The notes beneath the pieces were generated by a model, which saw nothing but the letters and a program-made list of their open reading frames with translations, was not told the origin of the DNA and made no database searches. This document shows, piece after piece, positions 1-12,438 of a stretch of DNA of 64,000 nucleotides. Numbering within the stretch: position 1 is the first letter of the stretch; each line of letters opens with the position of its first letter. Origin of the DNA: Paralvinella palmiformis (lineage: Eukaryota; Annelida; Polychaeta; Terebellida; Alvinellidae); NCBI GenBank assembly GCA_025642065.1, contig JAODUP010000015.1, forward strand, positions 860,001 to 924,000, read 5' to 3'. The translations under genes were made by a program, and so were the position numbers.

Positions 1-94
1 TAAACTCCAAATATAGACGCACACACGCAACACACACACACACACACAAGCATATGCACGTATACACCAACACACACGCACACACATTGGCGCG

Positions 95-125
<31 letters not shown>

Positions 126-362
126 CCGCAATATTGTGCTTGGTTGTGTGTGTACATATACATATATACATATATATATATTATATAATGACTCGGCTTT
201 GGTTACAGATGTTACTGATGTGAGATTTCTCATAAAATAATAATAATATGAGATAATTTACGTGAACAATATATGTCATATTTGTCAAAATAAAAGCTCT
301 GCAAAGGTCACATGAATTTAATTTTGTGTTATCGCAAAAACGTTAAATCTCTCTCTCTCTCA

Positions 363-427
<65 letters not shown>

Positions 428-1060
428 GTAACATAACTTTATGGTAATGAAAATCAGTGGGAAACTGAAACAACTTTAACAGTAACATTAGACAATACGT
501 TGACCAACAACCTCCGTGACGATAACCCGGACGACGAACGGAGAAATTAACCCGTCTGTTTAAATAATTCAGGGATGGTCTTTGGGGAGAAAGTAAATAT
601 TCCTGGAGTTAGATCTCTGTCACCATCTGGCTAATTCTTTGTGATATTGTTCCCGCCATAATACATAAAGCTAGTTACTGTCATAACAAACTGCAGGCCG
701 TAAGCCAGGTGCCTCACATCGCTCCGTTATCGCCCAGTCATCAGTTCAAAGAGAGAGCGCCATCTAGCGGCCAACAGTTGCCGGTTTCGTGTTCTCGTCT
801 TTTCTCGTTTAAGTCTCGTTGCGGCCATGATGATGTCGATTATAGCAGAGGATGTTCGTTGGTGATAGTGCGTGTTTTAATAATGTAGGAATCGACGAGA
901 ATTGGACACTATACTTTATACTACAGAAATATTTGAGCCACCGCCATACAATGTTATTGTCTGACTTTATTGTACGATGTTATTGAATAATGTTATTATA
1001 TACTGTTTATTGTCTGATGTTAGTTTGGTTAGACATTTAACGACAACCAACTCCAATTAT
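1..1060. other. Unassigned AT-rich DNA with microsatellites
   Basis: Holds CA runs (about 30-86), AT runs (93-124) and a CA-AT compound repeat (366-426). No coding exon was seen. A short GC-richer patch near 740-860 could be regulatory, but nothing specific supports this. Confidence 0.5.
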
Positions 1061-1082
1061 ATCAATGTTTGGATTGTTAAGA

Positions 1083-1315
1083 TACTAACAGATAAAATGG
1101 TAATAGCTGTACTATACTAACAGTCGAATTACTAACAATTTAGATACCAACAACTGATTAGACAGCAACTGCAATACTATCAGCTGCGGTTCCGAGCAGT
1201 TGGAGCACTGACGACTATCGTGTTCGAATCTAACACGCTAACAGGTAAAATATTACCAGTTGGCCAAACAACAACATACTAACAACCAACCCGTTCAACA
1301 GCTAACAGTACTAAC
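1083..1315 (+). repeat. Cluster of TACTAAC motifs
   Basis: Exact TACTAAC at 1083, 1115, 1130, 1277 and 1309, plus near matches (ATACCAAC, GCTAAC) between them. Probably a decayed short tandem repeat. Confidence 0.55.
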
Positions 1316-2018
1316 ATCTGCCCAGCACGAGGCAATCAGCCATAATTAAGGCTAGCCTCTCAACTAATCAACGGCTAACCATGTCAACATGTTGACACGT
1401 CACGTCTACGGGACATCCTTGACATAATTAACAAACAATGGCGGGATCAGGTGACCTTTGTGTACACGGGACAAATAAAACAAAATGGCTTTAAAAACAC
1501 GTCGATTCCCTGACAAACTACCGACATATCACCTTTTCTCACATCAGAAATGATATTCTATTTGCTCTCGGCGTCTACTTCACATGTAATTATCAAACCG
1601 ACGAGAAACGCCGAATCGGAGAAAGTAGCGAAGAAAGAAAAAGAAGAGAGCCATCAAGAACACTATTTACTTTCGTGAAATGTCACACTTAATTATCTTC
1701 AACACTAATGGCTCATTATACTGAGAATGACATTGAGAATGTAAGGGAACACTAAAGAGAAAGAGATTGTGTAATATTAAATGAATCGTCGTGTAAACGC
1801 GGGAAGAATTGATGCGACGAAGAGCGCCCGGACAGCTGAGATCCAGAAAGTGAAGGCGGATTCTGGAGATTTCGTCAACGGTTTGGGAGGTTTATTAATG
1901 AAAATAAAAATAAGGATATAAATTACAACAACAACAAGAATAACAATAACGATCAAATACACAAACAGTCACACATTAAAAAAACTTCGGACACATTTTC
2001 TCACTCTCTCGCTCTCTG

Positions 2019-2037
2019 TGAGTGAGTGAGTGAGTGA

Positions 2038-2090
<53 letters not shown>
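2019..2090 (+). repeat. (GAGT)n-(GT)n microsatellite
   Basis: About six GAGT units grading into a 48-bp GT run. Confidence 0.95.
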
Positions 2091-2093
<3 letters not shown>

Positions 2094-2539
2094 TTTCATG
2101 TTTCCCTTTCTCTGCTCAAGTTTCCTTCCGATGTGAATATTTCTTTATTTTCGAAAAACAAGGAATGTTTTCTATTTACTTCTCATCAATTTGTCTTGTG
2201 TAATTTAATTTTATGTTGTTTATGTCAACATTTATTAGACTTGTTGTTACGTTATGTTGTTTCTCTCGTGACGTCAAGCTAACGCCTGGACAAAGACATT
2301 TAAACAAAACGTTATAATTAATTTAAATATTTGCCAGAATCTGGCTCCGAAATGGAGTAATATCATCATGTTTATTGTGTGATAACATATATACATCATG
2401 TTTATTGTCTGCGAACATATAATCATAAATTTGCATTCCATAGATATTCCGAATGAAGTAGATGTTTATTATCGCTGAGATATTTGTTGTCATGTCGGAT
2501 TCAGTTTCGTCTTCTTGTCTTGATGAGAAAAATATCTCT

Positions 2540-3360
2540 ACCTACCACCATCACCACCGCTATCACCACCATCACCACTACCACCATCACCATTACCACC
2601 ATCACCACTACCACCATCACCACCATAACCACCGCTATCACCACCATCACCACTACCACCATCACCATTACCACCATCACCACTACCACCATCACAACTA
2701 CCATCACAACTACCACCATCACCACAGCTATCACCAACATCACCACTACCACTATCACCACCGCTATCACCAACATCACCACTACCAACATCACCACCAG
2801 TATCACCAAGATCACCACTAACACCATCACCACTACCACCATCACCACTACCACCATCATCACAACCACCATCACCACTACCACAATCACCAATACCATC
2901 ACCACCACCGCTATCAACAACATCACCACTACCACCCTCACCATTACCACCCTCACCACTATCAACATCACCATTACCACCCTCATCACTACCACCTTCA
3001 TCATTACCACCATCACCACCGCTATCACCACCATCACCATTACCACCATCACCATTACCACCATCACCACTACCGCCATCACCACCATCACCACTACCAC
3101 CACCACCATCACCACTACCAACATCATCACTACTGCCATCACCACTACCACCACTACAAACATCATCACAACCACCATCACCACTACCACGATCACCATT
3201 ACCACCACCACTACCCCTACGATCACTACTACGACCATCACCACCACCACCATCACTACTACCACCATCACCACCACCACCAACATGACCACTACCACCA
3301 TCACCACTACCACCATCACCACTACCATCACCACTACCGCCATCACCACTACCATCCCTC
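2540..3360 (+). repeat. TCA/CCA triplet satellite, about 0.8 kb
   Basis: Almost G-free on the plus strand, built of ACC, ATC, ACT and TCA triplets. A 75-bp higher-order unit is visible at the start (ACCGCTATCA at 2556 and again at 2631). The open frames across it (poly-His/Tyr, poly-Thr/Ile, poly-Val/Met, Gly/Asp) exist only because the repeat lacks stop codons. Confidence 0.93.
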
Positions 3361-3472
3361 ACCACAACTGCTGTATTAAGATTGATAATTAAGTTTTGTT
3401 GAAGTTTGTTATACGCGCGGTAATTTGTTAATGTGTAATGTTATTACATAATAACACTTAATATGTTATGGA

Positions 3473-3473
<1 letters not shown>

Positions 3474-3527
<54 letters not shown>

Positions 3528-3537
3528 ACACACACAG
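3474..3537 (+). repeat. (AC)n microsatellite
   Basis: About 64 bp of AC with one interruption. Confidence 0.97.
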
Positions 3538-4924
3538 TTTTTCCCATATTATGAGTAATTAGGTTACACTGATATAGGAAATTTGTTAAATGTATAGCTA
3601 TTATAATCCCGACATGTCATTCGCAGTATCGGAGATCTGCCTGAAATCCGCTGTTCTCGACCATGGGTCAAATAGATCAAGTGGATAGGCGCTTTAATTT
3701 AGATCCCACCACACCTAACTGCATATACTTAGGGATGCTAAATTAGCCGTGAATGAACGTTCACTTAGTGATGAACGGAAACGTATGAGGATTAGCTGTT
3801 AGGTTCGAGTAAATCATAGTATTTACTCAGGTTTGAGATGATATTTCGTTCTAGTCCAGTAATAATCCATTGTACAGTATTGCTACTTTGTTTTTATTTT
3901 AGTTAAATCACTTCAGTGAGTCCATACTGAGTTAGTGTACATTCTCTTTGTTCTGAACAAACTGTAATGTTTGTTAACACGCTGAGGCTATATATAGGGC
4001 TTGAATTTTCACTTAGGTTAGAGAAGAACTTCGACGGCAGACCAGTCGGACGTGTATTGATACATGGTTCATATAGGTAGGATTTATTCAGTTATTCGAA
4101 CCCAGAATAAAGCTGAGGTCAGCATCTGAGGTGTCGAAATGCTTTATATACAGGTTTCTTTTGGACCACAGAAAATTACTGTTGAATGTAAACTGTGGTG
4201 TCAAAATAGTTTATGATATGTATGTAGCAAGTCACCATTGAACCACACGCACGTGTTGTTTGCTCCGAGCTGTGGTATCAAATGGTATGTTTTTACGTGC
4301 TTCCGCTTTTTGTACGTAGCCTGCATGTAGCCGCTTTCCTGTGGGCGTGACATATTTGTCGCGTACCAAAAGCGAATTAGCTGGTTCCCACAGGCTGATG
4401 AGTAGACCAGACACATGCTTAGGTATACGCACACATTTATCAATATGTGGAGGTATGGAACATTTAATTTTTAGATTAATGTATGTATAGTTGTATTTAG
4501 ATTTATGGAGGTAGGTTTCGAAGGATGTTTAGATATGTTGATGCTCTGTGCCTGTTGCCTCTTACTATGTACCCTAAAAAAAAACACACACACACACACA
4601 CATATATACTTGTAAACGATATAAATTAGTAGTATTTCTTTGTTGTATTGCTGAATCAACCTTACGAAGACTTTTCCCAACATCGACAAGGACACTCTGT
4701 TATCGCAGTATTTAGAATGTTACGGTATCCCTTCCGTAATAAGATGACACTAGTAATTGGCGACAATTGACATTCCGACACCTTCAACGAGACCTATTAA
4801 GACAGGTGTTATTAATTAACTTTACCAGGTTCTCTACGTTGATGTGATATTGTAAGGTTCTCAGCTTTGTTTGGGGCAACTAATGTTAGCGAAACATTAA
4901 ACACTCGGACCTGACTTCATACAC
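3538..4924. other. Unassigned intergenic DNA
   Basis: No exon, RNA gene or recognised element seen apart from a short CA run near 4585-4602. Confidence 0.5.
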
Positions 4925-5024
4925 AATTGTTTGATTGTTATTGTTCGGTTTGAGCGCGGTTAAAACTTCTTGGAGACTTCAACGTTTGGTATTTCGCAGC
5001 AGAAAGCTTCGTCTAAAAACAGAG
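4925..5024 (+). promoter_or_regulatory. Possible 5' noncoding exon or promoter of SLC31 copy 1
   Basis: A GC-richer stretch ends in a strong donor (AGAG|GTAAGT at 5025), 2.5 kb before the acceptor at 7537-7538 that precedes the SLC31 ATG. It is the best upstream candidate for a leader exon, but the transcription start cannot be placed from sequence. Confidence 0.3.
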
Positions 5025-7026
5025 GTAAGTGTCTGCTGTCAGCGTCCAACAGTCGGACTTTCACTAGACAAATGGACTGGGATTCAAAGTTCCTTCGTTT
5101 AATAGAGTGAAATAGTCATTTATATATTTGCTTTATGTGGTGTAATTTCATTACCTTATCCAGTTGTGATGTGCAACGTTTATATTTTTGTGTCTACTTC
5201 TTCTGATGGATGTTTCTAAAACATTTTTTGTTTTCAGAATGAATATCTATCTCCGTCATAATGATTTTAAGTTTTATTGATGCTGGATGATGAGGTTAAG
5301 ATTGGCTTTGTTATGTAAATATAACCTCTCCCCCCATAATACATTTCATAGATCAGTTTTGTGGCGTTTTGTTTGGGGGGGAGGGAGATGATTTGCATGT
5401 CTTAAATACCACGTGTGTTGGAGATTAGTCTGAAGCCATTTCTTATTGGCATTTTCAATGTCGGTGCCACTTATAGGACTGGCTTCATCAGTGAAACTTC
5501 ATAGAATAAATCTGTATTAAAATGGATGTAAGATGTAACCGTCAATCCACACAGAAATCGTTCTAGTTAATATACCGCCGGAGATAACCCCCAAAATAAT
5601 GTTTGCATGTCTAAAGATAATCTTTAGAGGTAACAGCTGAAAAAAATCTGAACTTATGAGTTAGAATACCTTACTGCGGCAAAATGCGCATCGAACTAAC
5701 ATCTTATTGTTTGATAGAGAATTCAACGTACGGTATATAACTTTATAAGTATTATCTTGAATAGAATTTTAAACATTTCTTCAAATCCATATATAGCATA
5801 GCATGCCGTGCCCTGCCGTGCCATGCCATGCCATATACATATACATCAAATTTGATTTAGACTTCCCGGTAAAAAAACAAGATGTTTTTGATGTTCATTA
5901 TTATATAAGACAAATAGCGTGTGCATGGGCGTGCTTGTATGTGCTTCATTTACTATTTACCTTTTTCAAGCACCCAGTTCTATCTCATTAGCCGTCTTTT
6001 TAATTTAATATTCTGTATCCTTGTATTCGTATAAGATATTATCGAGTTAATTTGCTAAAAGTTCGGTTTATTTAGAAACATTTTTGTACTGTTCTCACTC
6101 AACAGGTGTTTGCCCCCCCCCCCCGCCTTCTTATATTTAAGATCTCCTTATATTTATTATCTCACTATTTATCGATAATTTTGAGTGCAACAAAAATATT
6201 AAAAAAATTATCATATGGAAGCTATCAATTAACATATTAATAAGGCAGATAAGTGAACCAATGAAAAAAGTAAAGCAACTAAAATTTGCTATTAATAACA
6301 AACAAATTAATTAAACCACGAATAATCCAAGAGAAAATTTTCATTTGATTTACAATTAAGTTAAGCAAATTTAAAGGTTACATGTTCACAAGAAAAAAGA
6401 CATAATATACCTAACTAGTTCATAATTATAAAGACGATTATCAAAACTAATTAGTATATTGCTGGTTAGTAAAACGCAGATTTGTTCACTCTCAGCATAA
6501 GAAATTCAACTGAGACTGATATTACACCATGACCTATATCATAAATCATATTAATATGTATCATGTTAATATTTCAATAGCCATATCAGCTAACATATGT
6601 TATATAAAGTTTCTTTATGACTCTCATTACCTCCATCATATACTACCATATAGCTCCAGAATCTCGTCTACAGAATGTCATATTACAAATGAGTAAATAA
6701 ACATCTCATCATTATTGGCCTAAATGTTTGTGCAATTTCTCGTATGATATTTATTTATTTGTTATGTGTTAATACCTAAAATATTACTATTATGTTCAAA
6801 CATTAATAGCATATCATAAAATTATCAAACATATAGCAAAAACCATAATAATAATAATAATAATAATAATAATGGTAAAAGCAAGTAATCTTCCATCACG
6901 AAATATGGTGCATATTTATACATAAGATGAGGACTTCCTCAGGATAAAAATGATATTAACATAAAATGTCTATAATAAAGAAGAACAAGACAAAACTAAC
7001 CCTTCAGCCCATTGTCATCTTTTTAT

Positions 7027-7096
<70 letters not shown>

Positions 7097-7536
7097 CACA
7101 CACACATTCCTCTCATCTACCAATTAGGTTCTAACCAAATTAGCCTAATGTTTACAAATTAATTCGGTGTTTCTTAAAAGTGGGCTTACCAAGTTCAGAT
7201 AAGAGGTCACCGACAGAGCAATCAGTGTACCTTCTTATATTTACTTGTTATATTAAAAAACAGCATGCTTACCATGATTTATTTAACTGAAAGCTAAGCT
7301 GTTAAATAACTATCACTCACTATACACTAGCACTAAATCAATTTGTTGTCAACTATAACTGTTCAGTTCAGTTTATCAATTTCAGATTTTCGATGGAGAT
7401 TTCGTTCTATCATAGATTCATTAGTCTTTTATCCAGATTCAACCTTCAAGATGTGATGTATGAAATATTATAAGGATAAGAATACAGCATAAAGTTGTAC
7501 TAACACAAACATTAGACACTATAATCTAATATTTTC
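5025..7536. other. Upstream region or 5' intron of SLC31 copy 1
   Basis: AT-rich, with a C-run (6113-6124), a TAA/ATA triplet run (6847-6874) and a 75-bp CA microsatellite (7028-7106). No coding exon recognised. Confidence 0.5.
7028..7106 (+). repeat. (AC)n microsatellite
   Basis: Near-perfect AC dinucleotides over about 75 bp. Confidence 0.97.
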
Positions 7537-7541
7537 AGAAG

Positions 7542-10500
7542 ATGCAGATGTTTAATGGCAACTTTACTGGGAACGTGTTGATGAACGACATGGAAATGGT
7601 AAAGTAGATAAATCAATATTAATAAATCAATATTAACAAATATATAGCCCTATTAGTAAATTTCAACATTAATAATAATCCATTATTAACTGTCAACAGA
7701 AGTCAGTATTAATTACCTGGATTAATTATCGCTCACGGGAAACGTAAAACTCTTCCGGTATTTCTCAGTATATTTATTGCTAGTTTAGTTTCGAATGTTT
7801 TCGGCTTGTTCGGGGTTCATTTAAAAATAATCTTTTTAAGGAAAATATTATATTTATCTGAAACAATATCAGGTTCTTTGTTTGTTTATTTCAGTATTTT
7901 CATTTCGCGGAGAAGACTACAGTTTTGTTCAGAGAATGGGTCACTGATTCAGAAAGTAAGTTCAGAACAACAACAACAACAAGGACAACAACGTTGACAA
8001 TCACAACCAACACACACACACACACACACACACGCACGCACGCGCACACACACACACACACCAAGAATGAAGGTGATCTTAATATTTTAAGATTTCATAG
8101 TAAATATTACTTTACGATTGAATTATTGGTTCTAAGAATAGTTTCTTCACGACAATTGTCCACTGAACTAACTAATCTTTGAAAAATAGAAAATAGAAGC
8201 CTATAACTATTATTGTTTTGTAGAAAATTACAACAATTAAGTAGTAGTTACGGGTGCCTGAATGAGGGGTTGCGTAAGTGAGTGAGTGATTTAGTGAGTG
8301 AGTGAGTGAGTGATTTTTGTTTAGTCTCAGCGATGGTCATATTCGAACTCTGAGCTGGATATTTATAGCGCAGCGCTTTAACCACTACATGTCCAACAAT
8401 TGCAACTTAACCATTGTAAACAACCCCCGAAACTTGATATATTACTCTCAGGTACCAGAACTGTAGGTGATCCAGATCATGGAGTTATGTCGCACAACAA
8501 CTTAAATCTTAGCATAAAGGGTTGTTTCTCTGGATTATAATAATAATGGGCCAAATGACAGTTGTTTACGTGGCTGGCAACCTGAAATGAGGAAGACTCA
8601 TATGGTCTGTAATTTACAGCTTCCCCACGGAGACTAATTCTAAATAAATTTTGAATTTAGAATGTTTGGCCTAGCTGGATGAAAAACAAACCTGCGACCT
8701 TGCGAACAGAATAACCCTAACCATAGATAAATAGCCCCACGCTCTACCCACGTGGCCAAAGAATTGCGACTAAACCCTGATGAATCGCTATAAGTGAACC
8801 AGAATTATGATACGAAAAAATACTATACAAACTCAACAAAGATGGAATGTTTAATAAGTTACAATGCATTTAATAAAATAGCATGCTAAATATTTATACA
8901 TCGACATTTCTGTAAAATTAATATGTTAGAAAATTGATAATTCCCAATATTATCCATTAATATAATGATGTGATGCTCTTTTAGCTATCATATTGTGTTT
9001 CTTGCAAAAAAGAGTAAATTAGAAAACTCAAAAGGATCCAAAGAGTGACAATACTCCCATCACTTTCTGGATGAGGATCCTGTCTAAAATAAACTAGATA
9101 GTACTTGCTAAAGTATTTGAGTAACGAGTACGAGTACCCTAATTTCTTTGAGTATCAGGTCTTAATAACGTGTACTTCATACAGGCAAGAGTTCGAGTAA
9201 AGATTGAGATTATTTCTGAAATGAGTTGCTCACGAATATTTAATGTCATTTCTGATATAAATAATAACATCTGATGTTTGGGTAAGGGGAGGTTACTGGA
9301 AAAAAGATGTTTAGTGCTTTAAAAATGACATCATCTCTGTGTACCACTGATACAAAAATCTACAACACGACTGATCATGTTAACTGTGTTAAATAATATG
9401 TTGTCCAAACGATTGGCACATCACTCATTCTGACACGTTTTCTAACAAAGATTAACAACACAATTGATTATCCCGACTTCTGTAGTAGGTAAGCCACTGA
9501 GATCGATTGTTTTCGGGGATTTTGGTGTTTTAGAAGTTTCAGTAATTTATTAGTTTATTAGTAACGAGAAAACAAATTAGCAAGAATCAATTTAAAGCTT
9601 CGTTACATTTTTTTTTCTCCAGTTTTTAATGATGTATTTTCGATAAACCCAACAGGTTAATGTGCTAACAAGCAATGATCTATAGTCATACAGTTTTCAG
9701 AGCGTATTGTAGCAAATGAATTTGAGAGTCTGAAATGTCGTATCCCTTACATTACATCGATTTGGTCTGTACACAATTCCTATTATACACAAAAAAGTCT
9801 CAACCAAAGTCAAGGATGCTGTATTTCCGACGTATCAAGTGGTAAGTCGAGAAATCTGTGTGGAAATCGTACTAAAGCGGAGATTGTTTTCTGAGTACAC
9901 AGGATTACAGCAAGTTTCTGGATCGATGTTATTATGTGACTACAGCAGTTCTACCTAGCTATACTCCAGTCAGGAATAGCAGTGTGATTGTGACAGACTT
10001 TCCCTGATCCACGAAGTCCAACTCTGCCACCTTAATGAAGATCATTGAGATGATGAACAATCCTGTATCCCAGTCATGTTCCAATGACCCGAGCCATAGT
10101 TTATCAACGGTGTTAACGATAGCACTACGTTTTCTAGATATTTTCTAGATCTGACAATTCTGACCAAATCTATTATCAAATGAACGATGATGGCACATCT
10201 TTATTATCTCATGCAAATAATGATCGACACAAGTAAGGACGTCCAGAAATGTTCTTGTCAACAAAACAGTTTTATTTGTCCACAAATCGTTTGAGACATT
10301 TCATAACAGTCCTTGTATTGATGAGATTCTAACCATGAACTTTATATATAACGTCCACAAGATATAATTTCTTCACGATATTCTAGAAGAGTTAAATACG
10401 TATAACGATGACCAAAGACAACTTATGGATCGACTGGATCTGAAGACAAAAATAAAAACATGCAAAGTATTCCAAACGTATTTGCAAGGAACTCTACTTA

Positions 10501-10960
10501 TTCCAGATAGAACTTGTACTAGATTACCAGCTTTGCTACAAAGCTTGGATACATGTTTATTAAAATTTAATTTATTATCTAATTATAATCCTAATAGTTT
10601 AACATTATTTTTAGATATAATGACGTTCTCTCCGATAATAAAATTATCAATATGATAACATTTACTAAAGACGAGTTTTATATTGAAATTTGTCAGCATT
10701 TTCATTCCTAATATATGATTGTGGTCCAGTTATTGGGCGACTCCGTGGTTTGGTTGGTAACCCGTTGGACCACAGATCACTACCACCTGACTGATTTCGA
10801 ATCTCGGCATGGGAATATCTGAAGGATGTTTCATCTTTGACTTCGCTTCATTACCCTTGGGGGTCGCTCCGCCCATTTAGCCTACCATATGCCAAAAAGT
10901 GACCGTAAAACATCAATCATCATCATCATCCTGGTCCCATTATTGACCCATGAGCAGGTC

Positions 10961-11005
<45 letters not shown>

Positions 11006-12394
11006 CATTCACTTATATCGCTGCCCAATTTTACTCTTTGTTTCCTATTATAATAATAGGTAAACATTAGTTCATAAGTAGATATGGATATTCCATACTC
11101 ATGAAGTTTGGCTATAATTAATTTGTATGGTATGCAATCAAAAGCTCGGGATAAATCCATTAGCAATACATAAACAGTCTTGCCTTCATCTAGAGTTTAA
11201 TATTTTCAATCATTAGCATAAGAACAGTTTCACAATTATGTTTTGGTCTAAATCCAGATATGAATAGGTCGAAAATGTTATCAAAAATATGCGTACATCT
11301 GATTCACCATTTCTCGGCAATATACTAACAGGTTTATAGTTACGTACATCTAGGTTACTATCGTTATTTACAAATGGGGTATATTTCTGCACGTTGCTGG
11401 GAATTTGGAAATTAACATATTCTCAAACTTGTATTTGCTAGAAAGAATCTGGAATGACACAATATATCAAAGCCAATTATCAGTAACCCAAATGGTAACA
11501 TATTAATATTACATTTAAGCTTATTTAAGCGTGACCTTATTATATTAACATCAATATTATGAAACATACTGTTAGTATCAACTGATTGTATGAATTCAGT
11601 TCTATTTTTGATACCATCATGATCAGAATGGCTAAACAAACACTACAATACCTTGTCATAATCTTAAATATTAAAACTAGTAAAATGTTGAAAAGATAAA
11701 TATCAGAAGACCAGTGGTAATATCGAAAACATCCTATATAGAGTCTATATGCCGAACTAATGGACAGTGTTTTATCTCACTCCCATGACGTCATTATATT
11801 TAATCGCTATGCATTAGTAATTTCCGTAAAAGGACGTATTTCCGTAACTCTGGACTCAACAACATGCGAGAAACTCAAGTGTTACGTGAGAAGAGAGTGG
11901 AAGAGCTTTTATACACAGCATTATACTAATGTACATTAAACCACACAAGAATGCCATATTATTATTATTATTATTATTATTAATTTAAAGCGATATCATT
12001 GTATAATTTTTTATATCTTGCATCTTACCATATCGGCAATTACTTCTCGTAGTAAACGCTGTAATCTATTTGAGTATCAAATGTTCAAAAGTGTTTTGAA
12101 ATTCATGCACAAGTTTCAAAACATTATTTATCTACCCAGATTATGACAGCGATCAACTGATCATATATTAAATAAAGCCAACTTTATATGGGCTGTCTCG
12201 TATTATTGAATCTTACCGACAATTTGTTATCAATCTGTTCTGAAAACTTTGCCTTCGCCCTGAAATAATGATTATCGTTCAAATCTCTTAATGGGTTTTT
12301 ACAGACTTATTATTTAGGGTATCATTGTACAGCACATTTGAATGGCTCCGGCTAGTAAGGACTATTAAATATACTTTATTATTATTATTATTAT

Positions 12395-12438
<44 letters not shown>

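Noticed and set aside
2019..2090. CRISPR-like or telomere-like repeats
   Set aside because: Plain microsatellites without spacers; this is a eukaryotic nuclear sequence and no telomeric (TTAGGG)n array is seen.
2462..3392. Long ORFs encoding poly-His/Tyr, poly-Thr/Ile, poly-Val/Met or Gly/Asp
   Set aside because: They are readings of one triplet satellite in several frames and both strands; no domain, splice signal or non-repetitive coding flank.
7925..8182. ORF continuing past SLC31 copy 1 exon 2 into poly-Thr/His
   Set aside because: Read-through of the splice donor into a CA microsatellite; the exon ends at 7955.
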